Assembly (NCBI GenBank): GCA_030141605.1
Contig: JAQGDQ010000587.1
Coordinates: 21,001-85,000 of the forward strand
Direction of reading: 5' to 3'
Source of the DNA: Tubiluchus corallicola
Taxonomy: Eukaryota; Priapulida; Priapulimorpha; Priapulimorphida; Tubiluchidae
DNA: 64,000 nucleotides
Shown piece after piece: positions 51,021-63,739 of this stretch. The translations under genes were made by a program, and so were the position numbers. Numbering within the stretch: position 1 is the first letter of the stretch; each line of letters begins with the position of its first letter. Under the pieces are notes generated by a model. That model was not told the origin of the DNA and made no database searches. It saw only the letters and a list, made by a program, of their open reading frames with translations.

Positions 51021-51404
51021 TTGAAAAAAAACCTGGCGAAACGAGTTGGGCCATCGTTACTGCCGGGGGGGGGGGTTCGAGACATGCGTCGTTAACTTCC
51101 AATAGTTGATCCAAGGACGTGACGTAATCGTATGGAAGAAATGACGTCACAAAAATCTATTACAAAAAGCTATATTCACTAATTGACTAGAAAATCTTTA
51201 CTCGCTTTGCGTCTATAGGTGAATAATTAACGAGCAAAGTGAATAATTAATATGAAGATTTCGGATCGTGTTAGAAGATGTAAAAGGTTTAATAGCTTCT
51301 GAATTCAAAGGCAACTGAGCAACTGTTCCTTGCTTAATTACTAAGCCACATCCTTGATGACGAGAAGCTGATGAATTAATGAGTAATTAGCATCAAGAGA
51401 TAGT
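51021..51404. other. spacer before the satellite, no gene seen
   Basis: Contains a short poly-G run near 51064-51073. Nothing else was recognised. Confidence 0.35.
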
Positions 51405-53790
51405 TCCCACAATTGGACTGAGAGCACCTTCACGCATGAATCTCCCAGAACCACTAAACTTACCACCTTTATCAGCTCTTGATATGATTAAGAACAACTT
51501 GACGAAAGAATCTCCTAAAATCACCAAACTTATCACTTTCATCAGCTCTTGATATGATTAAGAACACCTTCACGAAAGAATCTCCTAGGATCACTAAACT
51601 TACCGCCTTCATCAGCTGTTGATATGATTAAGAACAAATTGACGAAAGAATCTCCTAGAATCTCTAAACTTATCACTTTCATCAGCTGTTGATATGATTA
51701 AGAACAACTTGACGCACGAATCTCCCAGAATCACTAAACTTACCACCTTCATCAGCTCTTGATATGATTAAGAACAACTTGACGAAAGAATCTCCTAGAA
51801 TCACTAAACTTACCATCTTTATCAGCTCTTGTTATGATTAGGAACAACTTGATGAAAGAATCTCCTAGAATCACTAAACTTACTACCTTCATCAGTTCTT
51901 GATATGATTAAGAACAACTTGACGAAAGAATCTCCTAGAATCACTAAACTTATCACTTTCATCAGCTCTTGATATGATTGAGAACACCTTCACGAAAGAA
52001 TCTCCTAGGATCACTAAACTTACCGCCTTCATCAGCTGTTGATATGATTAAGAACAAATTGACGAAAGAATCTCCTAGAATCACTAAACTTATCACTTTC
52101 ATCAGTTCTTGATATGATTAAGAACAACTTGACGAAAGAATCTCCTATAATCACTAAACTTACCACCTTCATCAGCTCTTGATATGATTAAGAATAACTT
52201 GACGAAAGAATCTCCTAGAATCACTAAACATATCACCTTCATCAGCTCTTGATATGATTAAGAATAACTTGACGCACGAATCTCCTAGAATCACTAAACT
52301 TACCACTTTCATCAGCTCTTGATATGATTAAGAACAACTTGACGCACGAATCTCCTAGAATCACTAAACTTACCACCTTCATCAGCTCTTGATATGATTA
52401 AGAACATCTTCACGAAAGAATCTCCTAGGATCACTAAACTTACCGCCTTCATCAGCTCTTGATATGATTAAGAACAACTTGACGAAAGAATCTCCTAGAA
52501 TCACTAAACTTACCATCTTTATCAGCTCTTGTTATGATTAGGAACAACTTGATGAAAGAATCTCCTAGAATCACTAAACTTACTACCTTCATCAGTTCTT
52601 GATATGATTAAGAACAACTTGACGAAAGAATCTCCTAGAATCACTAAACTTATCACTTTCATCAGCTCTTGATATGATTGAGAACACCTTCACGAAAGAA
52701 TCTCCTAGGATCACTAAACTTACCGCCTTCATCAGTTCTTGATATGATTAAGAACAACTTGACGAAAGAATCTCCTAGAATCACTAAACTTATCACTTTC
52801 GTCAGCTCTTGATATGATTAAGAACAAATTGACGCGCGAATCTCCTAGAATCGCTAAAGTTACCACCTTCATCAGCTCTTGATATGATTAAGAACAAATT
52901 GACGCGCGAATCTCCTAGAATCACTAAACTTATCACTTTCATCAGTTCTTGATATGATTAAGAACAACTTGACGAAAGAATCTCCTAGAATCGCTAAACT
53001 TACCACCTTCATCAGCTCTTGATATGATTAAGAACAAATTGACGAAAGAATCTCCTAGAATCACTAAACTTATCACTTTCATCAGTTCTTGATATGATTA
53101 AGAACAACTTGACGAAAGAATCTCCCAGAATCACTAAACTTACCACCTTCATCAGCTCTTGATATGATTATGAACAACTTGACGAAAGAATCTCCTAGAA
53201 TCACTAAACTTACCACCGTCATCAGCTCTTGATATGATTAAGAACAACTTGACGAAAGAATCTCCTAGAATCACTAAACTTATCACTTTCATCAGCTCTT
53301 GATATGATTAAGAACAACTTCACGAAAGAATCTCCTAGAATCACTAAACTTACCACCTTCATCAGCTCTTGATATGATTAAGAACAACTTGACGAAAGAA
53401 TCTCCTAGAATCACTAAACTTACCACCTTCATCAGCTCTTGATATGATTAAGAACAACTTCACGAAAGAATCTCCTAGGATCACTAAACTTACCACTTTC
53501 ATCAGCTCTTGATATGATTAAGAACAAATTGACGAAAGAATCTCCTAGAATCACTAAACTTATCACTTTCATCAGCTCTTGATATGATTAAGAACAACTT
53601 GACGAAAGAATCTCCTGGAATCACTAAACTTACCACCTTCATCAGCTCTTGATATGATTAAGAAAAACGTGACGCGCTAATCTCTTAGCAAACTTATCGC
53701 CCTGATCAACTCTTGATAAGTTCAAGAGCACCTTGGAGTACAAATCTCCTGGAGTCACCAAACTAACCACCTTAACCAACTCTTCGCCTT
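51405..53790 (+). repeat. 70-bp satellite array, about 34 units
   Basis: The period is exactly 70 bp, with 'gatatgattaagaacaact', 'tgacgaaagaatctcctag' and 'atcactaaacttaccacctt' in each unit. Units differ at a few set positions (ACTT/AATT/CCTT, GAAAG/GCACG/GCGCG, ACCACC/ATCACT). A run of variants at 51811-51980 ('gttatgattag', 'tactaccttc', 'gatatgattgag') recurs exactly 700 bp later at 52511-52680, that is, ten units on. Units decay at both edges. Non-coding: 70 is not a multiple of three and stops abound. Confidence 0.97.
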
Positions 53791-54800
53791 AACTGGAGAA
53801 ATTCCTGTTAAAAGACGAAACGACCTTAATTTTTCCTTGGCTGACCGATTGGCTTTTCCCGGTACTCCAAGATTCTTCTCAATAGAACATTACCTAATTT
53901 ATAATCGTTTAGTTATGTCTGTACTCATACAGTACCAGAAAAGTCATAGGCCTTATAAAGCCTATTTTGAATGGTGAAGTCCGGAAGGAATTGATGACAT
54001 GGATTTGATGTTTTTAAGAACTGCCCCTGTTGTCCAGTATTTTTTATACTGGTAGATAACAATGCCTTTAAATATGGAACTATTGGCTAAGCAATTTGAA
54101 ACAGTGTTTTCCAAATGAAACGTTCTCTTATCTTAAAACCCACAACGCTGACGAAAATACATGAATTTGAAAACAGTTCTCTGCGGGCGAGAAGCTTTGG
54201 CGTGAGAACTACTTTATTGCACACCAACAGAATCACTTTATTGCACGAGGCGGCTGTTATAAATTGATAATGCCTGGAATTTCTCGGCACCTCAAACCCA
54301 GCTGGCCGGATTTCAATAAACAAAAACAACAACATGTTTTGATAACTTGAATTTTCATTAAAAACGTTGATAACGAAACAGTTTCATACACAATGTAATT
54401 GACGTCTAATAAAAATGTTTTTGCTAAAATGCATCATGCTTTTTACACTATTAATTATAAACACAGATAAAAGATATAAAAGAGTCTTCTATCTTTACAG
54501 CATTATTTATCAAAAATAGAAATTTCTTTCACATCTGCTATGCAATCAGTTGAAGGGTTAAACTCAGTTGAAAGGTCTAAAATTAAGTTCTATAATTATT
54601 CTATTTATAGTTTCTCACAGACCATTATTACCTGTATTTTAATTTCTTTCTTATTTCAATAGAAAGACTTATTTCAGTCATTGAAACTATTTGGCACTTT
54701 GCCAGGAATTATAGGCGTATGTACGAGAAATGCTACGTTTGTTTTCCAAATAATGAAGCGTTTAGATCCTTCAACACTTTCACAGCCTATTACTTTTGAG
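53791..54800. other. no gene seen
   Basis: No coding motif was recognised. An 82-residue minus-strand frame at 54087-54335 resembles no known family. Confidence 0.35.
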
Positions 54801-54804
54801 TACT

Positions 54805-55430
54805 TAAAGGAAGACGGGGCGATTTTTCATATACAACCCCATTTTAAAAAATCCGAAAAAATACATTTTAACACAATTAATAGTGCAAAAGCGTTTCTGA
54901 TAATTAAATAATAGATTAAAATCTGAATTAACGGCGGGCGAGCTCAACTATTGATGACATCACCAACTAACAAAATTTTTAACAACAAAAATATTCCACG
55001 AGCGTGTTGCGTGTGTTTGCGAAAGCGAAAATTGAAGTACAGTGCTACTGTGAGATATTCAGTGTGTTCTACTGAAACTAGGCAAGTTTTAAGATAAAAA
55101 TTCAAATATCAAATTTACCGTTGTGCTCATACATGAGTTGTCGAAACTGTGAAGTTCGTCACAAATTAACACATCAGAAGGGAAAGGTACAGTTCCTGTT
55201 TTTTTGTGCAATGCGTTTTTTTGATGCGCTAGTGCCCGTCTAACTAGCGAATGATGAAATGCATGTGACAGCGAAGAACTAGTGGCGCGAATGTAAAATT
55301 GTGTTTGTCTGGTAATAATTCTTTCAAGTAAATCAAAAAAATAGTATGTTTCCTTTCAATATTTTTCCTTTTAAACACAGGATTGCTTTCACCTGCAGCT
55401 TGAGATTGGATCCGGTTTTGTATTGTATAA
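54805..55430 (-). repeat. dispersed repeat F1, copy 4
   Basis: Full-length, reverse orientation: 'aaggaagacggggcgattttt', 'gatgacatcaccaactaacaa', 'gaagaactagtggcgcgaatg', ending 'gagattggatccggttttg'. Confidence 0.78.
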
Positions 55431-56360
55431 ATTTATAGCCAAACTGTTTGTGGTGCGCTAGAGGTGCAGGCATTTCAGGAAACTTCTACTTGTGATGGTG
55501 AAACAGACTTCTCCTTTACGGAGTGGAAGTTTCTAAAATCATCAGTGCAGATTAGCAGACGATGTTAATGTGTTAGTTTAGTACATTTCCTGCAGATGTC
55601 GCTTTTTGCCGATTTGGTGACCATTAAAACGGAAAAGCTGCAGTTCGCTTGTTGAGGCTAATGAAGATAGAAATGTTATTCTTGCTTTTTACGTCTCAAC
55701 GCTGAAGAGTGAACGTTTCCTTCAAAACTTGGACATAAATTTCCTTTATTGAGGCTTGAAATCCTGGATAGAATGTTAAACGACGGTCGCCTCTTCCGAG
55801 AGGTAATCAAATAGCCGTTTGGTGGCGCTGCAGCTGAGCCCTGCATCCTGATGGCTTACTCACTGCTGGCTTCTGGGTTGAGAAAACTTAATTAACTAGA
55901 AGAATAACTGCTTGGCAGAGTTTATTCAACTTCTTAAAACTTTTTGCAAACATGGTCGTTACGAGAAGGAACAAATAAAGGACTTTATTACTATGGAAAG
56001 AGTTCATGCTAAACCGGAAGAGGATGTTAGGCAAGAAACGTCACAACGGAAACGGCGACTGTAATGCCAATGACATAAATAACGCAAAACAGCAAAAAAG
56101 TACGACAAAAGCCAATAACAACCCCCCCGCTTTTCGTTAAGATCTTAGAAAATGGAGAATCTTGCAGCCACCATTGTTCGAAAGGCAATTTCATTAAATT
56201 ATAGACGTATCAGACGAAAGTCGAGAACTTCTTACAATGACATATCATGTGTAACGTCTAAGATGTTCATACCTTCTACTGATGAGACGTAATTGGATTA
56301 GAATTGCTAGTTTGTGGATTTTGACAGCGCTTAGTGCTAGAAGAATACAGTAAATAAGTA
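55431..56360. other. no gene seen
   Basis: Slightly less AT-rich than its surroundings, but with no open frame or motif that I recognise. Confidence 0.35.
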
Positions 56361-56364
56361 TTTT

Positions 56365-56745
56365 CACAGTCATGCTATGCGCAAGTGCAGTTGCTGTAGG
56401 TCAAAGGTTAGGTGTACCACAACAATGCGTCTTAACTGCCACGTGACATGTGGGTAAAGTAAACCCGTGTGCAGCGTCAGTTCAGTAACTTCAGTTGTTT
56501 TACGTGGACTTAATTATGCATTAGTCTGTGCGCAGAGTGAATTACTAGTTGGATCTTACTTGGGAACAAGAAAAAATGAACTAGGTAAGGTTCTAACTAT
56601 CTGTTAAAACTGTTACTAGTACAATAGCATGTTCTGCGAGATGTTGTCAAGTGCACACAAATGCATTGTCTGGTACACTTAACCTTTCATCTTTTCACGA
56701 TCATCATCAATCGCTGGAACTGTGACAAAAGCTTGTTCTGAGGCA
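56365..56745 (+). mobile_element. MITE family F3, full copy
   Basis: The left end is 'tcacagtcatgctatgcgcaag' then 'ggtcaaaggttaggtgtacca'. The right end is 'tctggtacacttaacctttc' then 'tcatcaatcgctggaactgtga'. The inner 'tcaaaggttaagtgtacca' is inverted at the two ends. The interior shares 'taattatgcattagtctgtgcg' and 'gaactaggtaaggttctaactat' with 60490-60852. Confidence 0.75.
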
Positions 56746-56933
56746 AAGGTACATTATATTTCAACCGCTATGACGGTGTTGGGAAATTTGTGACATTGCT
56801 GGAAAATAAAGCCACTTAATCCGAGTTTTTGTCAGTGTAACCAACGAAGTATTCAAAAACTAGAAATACTAAACTGAAATGTAAATGGGTCGCGTATTGT
56901 ATACTTCTATGCCCTTTTCCGGTTTTCAGTAAT

Positions 56934-57248
56934 GGCGCGTTCAGACTAGCGAATTTTTTGTCCAGAGTTTTCTCTCTGACTGCAAATTTGTAAGTGTGAA
57001 CTCCTTTGCGAGTTACTATCGACAAGTTACTGCAAACTCTCCAACAGTTACTGCGAGTTGATTTGCTGTCCAGTGTGAACGCCTGGGGGAGTTACTCTCG
57101 ACACACCTTCCATTGAATAGAGAAATGAGTGTTACCTCTTTGCTTCGGAAAGTAACTCACAGTAAGCTTTGCTCTCTGGTCTGCACACGCTTGCGAGTTA
57201 CCTGGTAAATTTAAGTTGGTGACAAAATTCGCTGGTCTGAAACGCCGC
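56934..57248. mobile_element. non-autonomous TIR element
   Basis: The left end is 'ggcgcgttcagactagcgaa'; the right end, read inward, is 'gcggcgtttcagaccagcgaa'. The interior has the inverted motif 'gcgagttac'/'gtaactcac'. A worn copy lies at 12190-12530. I find no clear target duplication, so the superfamily is open. Confidence 0.7.
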
Positions 57249-57269
57249 AAAGATGAGAAGCGTTTCTTA

Positions 57270-57645
57270 TTAATTATTTATTATTATTATTATTATTATT
57301 GTTATTGTTATTGTTATTGTTATTGTTATTGTTATTGTTATTGTTACTGTTACTGTTACTGTTACTGTTACTGTTACTGTTACTGTTACTATTACTATTA
57401 CTATTACTATTACTATTACTATTACTATTACTATTACTATTACTATTACTATTACTATTACTATTACTATTACTATTACTATTACTATTACTATTACTAT
57501 TATTATTAATATTATTATTATTACTATTTCTACTATTATTACTACTACTATTACTTTTACTATTACTATTACTGTTACTGTTACTGTTACTTTTGTTATT
57601 GTTGCTGTTGTTGTTGTTATTATTATTATTATTAATTATTGATTA
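57270..57645 (+). repeat. layered TTATTG/TTACTG/TTACTA microsatellite
   Basis: Runs in order: (ATT)n, (GTTATT)n, (GTTACT)n, (ATTACT)n of about 130 bp, then mixed ATT, ACT and GTT. The blocks differ by single substitutions, as if each new hexamer was amplified in turn. Confidence 0.95.
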
Positions 57646-59210
57646 TTAAATTGTAATTTTGAATCAGAATTTGTACAGTGAACAGCTGCTAACTGAAATT
57701 CAAGTTGAGTTTTAATACCTCCATAAGAATAACCTACATAAGTTTATGAGAACTCACAAAGGAAATCAACACGCACAAATCTGCAAGATTACGCGGTCTT
57801 TGTATTTAAACAATGATAGTTTAAACTAATATTGGCCTTCAGTGGCGGTGAATTTATGCGCATGATACTAGTCCGCGACGCTTAGACTTACGCACGATTT
57901 CTGCTTGTTTGCACGACCTAAACAGGTCACAATTTATGTCATTTTTTGAAAGAATTACAAACAAAGCCAGTTCATTCAATAAATATCTGATTTTTTTAAC
58001 ATTCAGTAAAACGTGTAAAGTTTAAAACAGCCTCACACAACGATGACGATGACGATGATAGTGAAGATGATGATGATGATGATGGTGGTGACAATATTGT
58101 TGAATTGCTGATAACGATGATGATGTTGATGATGTTGATGACAATATTGTTGAATTGCTGATAATGATGATGATGTTGATGATGATGACGGTGACTATGA
58201 TGATTAAGATGGTGGTGAGGATGATGACGACGATAACGATAATGGTGGCGATGCCAAACTCAACAATAACACATAGACCAAGTGATGAAAATTATTAAAA
58301 AAGATGCACAGGGAGAAAAGACGCTACGACAATTGTAATTTCATACAGAAGCAGTTCTGTAGAAAACCTCAACAGATACACTCATTCCGTAAACGCATAC
58401 ATAAACTTATTAAAGTCATTTTACGTACGCTTACTACTCTTTTAATGACGCTTATAGAGAACTATCAAGCTATAACCTATCTAGTTTCCACTTAATAAGT
58501 TACGTACGCCTGTCTGTAACATTATTCAATAGATAGTAGGCAAGAGAGCCACCAATACATGCCCGCATTGACCAATGCTTAATTAGTTTAATCAAAATCT
58601 ATTATTTGCAACAAACACTGCCCATATCACACAGCAAATTACTATAATTATTTTATTATTTCTGCACAATAATGAAAACAACGAATGATAGTTCACAAAA
58701 GCAGAATAATGGTAGCTTTTACTAGGCTCATAAATACACGTTTGAAAATCCAGTGATAAACGTTGATTAGCATGGTCTATCACTCAAAGCTGAGCTAATT
58801 AAAAAACCCAAATGTTTGTTTGGTACGTTGTAGGAAGTTTGACAAACATAAATTCGAAGTTGAGTTGTCAGACACTTGAGGCATAAATTTGACATGGGAG
58901 TGAGTATAACATATCAGGTGGCAAAGAAAAAATGTACCGAAGTCTACACTAGAATAATACTAACGTGCTTTACACAGCTGAAATTCCAATCTGAGACATT
59001 ATCGTACATTGGCTTTTGGCTGTGAAACTTATAAGTGTATAGTTTTGCTAATTTTTATGTTATGTCTGAAAAGGTTTTGCGTATTAAAAATTTAAATGCC
59101 GGAGTATTTAACGCTATTGCTCACAGCAGTGGAAACGCTGGTTATGCTGTCAATTTTTGAACGTGTGGTTGTACTATTTAGTGATTTACGATTTTTATAG
59201 CAACAAACAA
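57646..59210. other. no gene seen; (GAT)n tract
   Basis: About 58035-58250 is an impure (GAT)n tract with a duplicated 'gacaatattgttgaattgctgataa' about 65 bp apart. The rest is AT-rich without recognised features. Confidence 0.5.
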
Positions 59211-59214
59211 TTTT

Positions 59215-59369
59215 ATTACTATTATTGTTATTGCTGTTGCTATTGCTCTTGCTGTTGTTGTTGATATTATTATTATTATTTTATTATTGTTGTTGTTGTT
59301 GTTGTTGTTGCTGCTGCTGTTGTTGTTGTTGTTGTTGTTGTTGGTTGTTGTTGTTGTTGTTGTTGCTGT

Positions 59370-59425
<56 letters not shown>

Positions 59426-59441
59426 TGCACTACCACTACCA

Positions 59442-59473
<32 letters not shown>

Positions 59474-59502
59474 TTTACTACTACAACTACAACTACTACT
59501 TT

Positions 59503-59591
<89 letters not shown>

Positions 59592-59620
59592 TTATTATTA
59601 TTATTATTGTTATTATTAAT
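59215..59620 (+). repeat. compound (TTG)n-(CTA)n-(ATT)n microsatellite
   Basis: Blocks of TTG/CTG, then about 240 bp of CTA/CTT/CCA triplets, then ATT. The homopolymeric frames across it are artefacts. Confidence 0.95.
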
Positions 59621-60485
59621 TTAAATTTTTGCTCATTGTGTTTATAATCTAAATATTGGACTGCAAGGTTACAAAATTGGTAGTTGAAACAGTGTAATTT
59701 AGCTCCTCAAACTCAGTAATCAAACTACATACACAAATTCAAAGCATCAGTGAGTTTTCACTGTGCAAAAAGATCATCGAGAGACCATGACGACGATGAT
59801 GATGGCGATCGTCTTCAACTCGGAGTTTGTTGAAGGATCCCGTATTATGAGATTTGGCCGGAAGATTTAGGTTAGAGAAACACTCTGTGAAACGTTTTGT
59901 CCCCAAGCTCGAGTATTTTGAAATAGGTTAAAATGCGTTTACAATAGGATTTGCTATGGCACTCCAATGTTTACAAGATTACGTACGGATTACGAAGTCG
60001 CGCGCTGCATAAACGCATTGTGACGTCACTCGACCAAGCCATTTTATTTATGTAACTTAAGCGCAGCAGTTTGTAGTGTCGTTTTAACTGCTGACTGATT
60101 CTAATTTAGTGCAAGTATGAAATTGCCAAACCCTAATTTACAACCTTCGCACAAGATTTCCTGTCATTCAGTTTAGTAAACGGAGGTTTGTGAAAATTAA
60201 TCGACGTTGAATTATCGTTGAGTTGTTGTTGCAAAACAGAAAAATTTGAAAATACGGTTTTAACAATGCGAGCAGGATTACACAGTAGAACACGGAGACA
60301 ATAGTCATCATTGTATAGAAGGGCAAGGTGGGCCTGTCCAGGGAGGGTCACGTAAGTGCCGAGTTTAACGGTTTCGGATGAATATGAACATTCTTCAAAA
60401 AGACATGGTTAATGTGCAATGGGGAGTGAATAGGGCTGTAATTAGGAAGTGTTGGGACATATTATAGGCGCTTTGTGGTGATGTG
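59621..60485. other. no gene seen
   Basis: No coding motif was recognised. A 72-residue minus-strand frame at 60133-60351 shows no family resemblance. Confidence 0.35.
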
Positions 60486-60489
60486 CAAA

Positions 60490-60852
60490 ATGGTGAAACG
60501 GCCACGTTGTGCGCACGCGTAGTTGCTGTAAGTCAAAGGTTAAGTGTGCCACATCAATGCGTCCTAACTACAACAGTCATGTGACTGTGGGGAAAGTAAA
60601 GCCGTCTGCCACGTCACTTGTTTTTCTTAGACTTCACTTAATTATCCATCAGTCTGTGCGTACAGCAATTTACTAGCAGAATCTTGCTTGGGAAGAAGAA
60701 AAAATGAGCTAGGTAAGATTCTAGCTAGCTGTTAAAACTGTTGCTGTTACAGCAGCTTGGGCAGCGGGACGTTGTCAAGTGTACACAAATGCATTGTCTG
60801 GTACACTTAACCTTTGACCTTTCACGGTTAACATCAATCGCTGGAACTGTAT
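60490..60852 (+). mobile_element. MITE family F3, second full copy
   Basis: 'gttgctgtaagtcaaaggtta' at the left and 'tctggtacacttaacctttg', 'catcaatcgctggaactg' at the right. The interior 'cttgggaagaagaaaaaatg' and 'gagctaggtaagattctagct' match 56365-56745. Confidence 0.75.
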
Positions 60853-61029
60853 ATAGTCTTATTGTGTGAACTCTGTGCAGACACTGATCTCTAAAGAAAG
60901 GAACTGGAAGAATTATTATTTAAAAAAAGATCTATAACGAAGAAATTGAAAATTCCTAAATATGTATTAAGCTGAAAATGTGCAATCCCCCTCACTCATT
61001 ACCTTCAAATCCTCCATCTAGTGGATTAG

Positions 61030-61698
61030 GAAGGAGTTTACAATTCCCCACACAATTTAAATACCCTACCCTACCCTAACCCTAGCCCACCCCTAGGTCT
61101 ATCTCTAAGCCTATTCCTAACCCCAACCCTAACCCTAACCCCACACAATTTAAATACCCTACCCTAACTCTAACTATAACCCTAGCTCTAATCCAACCCT
61201 AGCCCTAGCCCACCCCTAACTCTATCTCAAAATCTATTCCTAACCCCAACCCTAACCCTAACCCCACAAAATTTAAATACCCTACTCTAACCCTAGCCCT
61301 AGCCCACCCCTAACTCTATCTCTAAACTTATTCCTAACCCCAACCCTAACCCTAACCCCACACAATTTAAATACCCTACCCTAACCCTAACTATAACCCT
61401 AGCTCTAATCCAACCCTAGCCCTAGCCCTAGCCCTAGCCCTAGCCCTAGCCCTAGCCCACCCCTAACTATCTCTAAATCTATTCCTAACCCCAACCCTAA
61501 CCCTAACCCACACAATTTAAATACCCTACCCTAACCCTAGCCTTAATCCAACCCTCGCTCTAGCCCACCCCTAACTCTATCTCTAAACCTATTCCTAACC
61601 CCAACCCTAACCTAACCCTAATTCTAGCCCTAATCGTAATCTTAACCCTAATCCTAATCCTCTTCACGAACTCTTGTGTATTGGGAATTGTAAACTTT
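61030..61698 (+). mobile_element. telomere-like array flanked by inverted repeats, copy 2
   Basis: About 590 bp of CCCTAA-like units (ccctaaccctaa, ccctagccc, cccacccctaactcta) lies between 'gaaggagtttacaattcccc' and, read inward from the right, 'ctaaagtttacaattcccaa'. The left-end sequence 'ccacacaatttaaatacccta' recurs about five times inside the array at intervals of roughly 90-150 bp, so it is a higher-order tandem of a longer unit. Confidence 0.65.
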
Positions 61699-62232
61699 AG
61701 CCGCTGATTCAACCAATTCTACAAAGTGTCATAACGTCACGAAGCCATAAACTCATTGTAGTTTTTGCAACATTGATGTCGCCTGCTGTATGAGGTTCCT
61801 GAATTCTCCTGCTTACACAAACCGACACGCACAGACATTGATAATTCAATACTGAGAACATCAGCGTCTGTGTTGTTGATCAACTGTAGCTTTAGAAATC
61901 TCTGGTCATTTGGTCAATAATCACTGAGCAGCAGCACGTACGTCACTTCCGGCAATTATTACACGGATTCACTGAAGCTGTCAGCTTGTAAGTGATACCT
62001 GTCTTCTGATTAATGCAATGCTGAATTTCTCGTTCGCGCGCTTAGTTATTCGATCTTACATTCATTTCCCCATTCGTCTCTAGGCGAGCACTGGAATTTA
62101 AAATCGGCCACATTTTTGTATACCACACTAAATGGTGCACGATTTATCTTGAATTTTGTACAAGGTTACTATAAACGCAAGTCCTTAATACAATAAGACA
62201 GCATATAAGTGGTACTTTTCAAGGTGAACTTT
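61699..62232. other. no gene seen
   Basis: No coding motif. 'aataagacagcatataagtggtac' just before the next F1 copy resembles the end of repeat F2. Confidence 0.35.
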
Positions 62233-62805
62233 TTATAGCAAAACTGGATCCAGTCTTAAGCAGGTCAAAACAACCTACACTTTAAAATATTGAAACAAAA
62301 CATACTATTTTTTTTCAAAAATTACTTACGTCAAAGAATTATTACGACACAAACACAACTTCACGTTCGCGCCACTAGTTCTTCGCTGTTACATGCATTT
62401 CGACAGGCACTAGCGCCTGTATTTCCGAAACTCACAAAAAAACAGGTGTTGTACCTCTCAATTCAGATGTGTAAGTTTGTGACGAACTGCACACGTTCGA
62501 CAGCTCACGCGTGAGCACAGATAAATTTGAAAATTGAATTTTTTCCTTTAAAACTTGCCCAGTTTTAATACAACACATCGATTACCTTACAGTAGTTCTG
62601 TACTTCAATTTTCTCTTTCGCAAACACGTGCAGCACGCTCGCGGATATTCTTGCTGTTGAAAATTATGTTAGTTTGTGATGTCATCAATAGTTGGGCTCG
62701 TCCGCCGTTAATTATGTTTTTAACTTATCATTTAATTATCAGAAACGCTTTTGCAGCATTAATTGTGTTAAAATATATACTTTTTATCGGACTTGAAAAT
62801 GGGGT
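62233..62805 (+). repeat. dispersed repeat F1, copy 5 (3' truncated)
   Basis: 'gcaaaactggatccagtctt', 'acgttcgcgccactagttcttc', 'gatgtcatcaatagttgggc'. It stops after 'gaaaatgggg', before the terminal 'aaaatcatcctg' seen in the other copies. Confidence 0.75.
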
Positions 62806-63440
62806 CCTTTAAGCTTTGTTTATGAAGTGCGTTTTCTTGTGATTTAAATACATTAAACCACATACTTGTGAATTAACAAATTAAATAACAGATTTAGCAC
62901 AAGAAATGGTATACTGATAAAGTCTAACTGAATAAAATGCGACATTTTCTTTATCAGGCGGCTTTCACGTTTTGCTTTGATCAATTTCTGTCTAATGTAA
63001 CCCCCACATTAATTTAGCAATATTTACACTGTAGTAACGTCTTAAGTGCAAATTTAACAGCCTGTTCACACAGCGCAGTGACGTCACACGAATCTTAGCA
63101 ACAAACGCTGATTAATTTTTATGCGCCTGGCGAAATTAAAATCTGAAGAATGTATTATGCTTGTAATCTGTTCAAGTCAAGCTGACTTTATTAACAATTT
63201 TCGCAGAAATTTCTCCTCAACGGGCCGTAAAAGCTACGCAAGTAATATGGAGAGAATTCCATAGAGAAATTTGTTTTTAATTGAAAGGAAATTCAAATAA
63301 ATGATTCGCTCCTTGTAGTGCTGAAATTTCCTGTCACAACAGTAACGGAGCAAATGTTGAACCTTGTATAACAACGTTGTTTTGATTAGTTTTATTCCGT
63401 TCACGTAAATCACTCATTTCATTTTGCCTGCCTTAATAAT
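62806..63440. other. no gene seen
   Basis: No repeats of the window's families and no coding motif was recognised. Confidence 0.35.
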
Positions 63441-63444
63441 TTCT

Positions 63445-63555
63445 GTCAGGTCAAAAAACTGACTGACTGGCTAATTTATCTACACTGACTGACTGACTGA
63501 CTGCATGGATGAATGAATAAACGAATGAATGAACGAACGAACGAACGAATAAATG
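63445..63555 (+). repeat. (CTGA)n and (GAAC)n/(GAAT)n tetranucleotide tracts
   Basis: Short tetranucleotide microsatellites in series. Confidence 0.85.
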
Positions 63556-63739
63556 ACTAATTGGCAAAGCGAGTTATACCATACCTTATTGATTTGAGTA
63601 GAAAGCGTGTGGCTTCTTTTGGACATGACTTTTTTCTATGATTTCTCCTGGATATAGTGTTTGCGTAGCGTATGCACGCGCCGCGCATGCGCAGACGGTT
63701 CTTCATTAATGAGGCAAACATTAAAGCAGTAGCATATTC

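Noticed and set aside
51405-53790. CRISPR-like array
   Set aside because: The repeats are contiguous 70-bp satellite monomers with no unique spacers, in an animal genome.
57216-57649. Long Tyr, Leu, Cys or Thr homopolymer open frames (also 59225-59647, 44851-45165, 12602-13129)
   Set aside because: They are translations of triplet and hexamer microsatellites, open only because the repeats lack stops.
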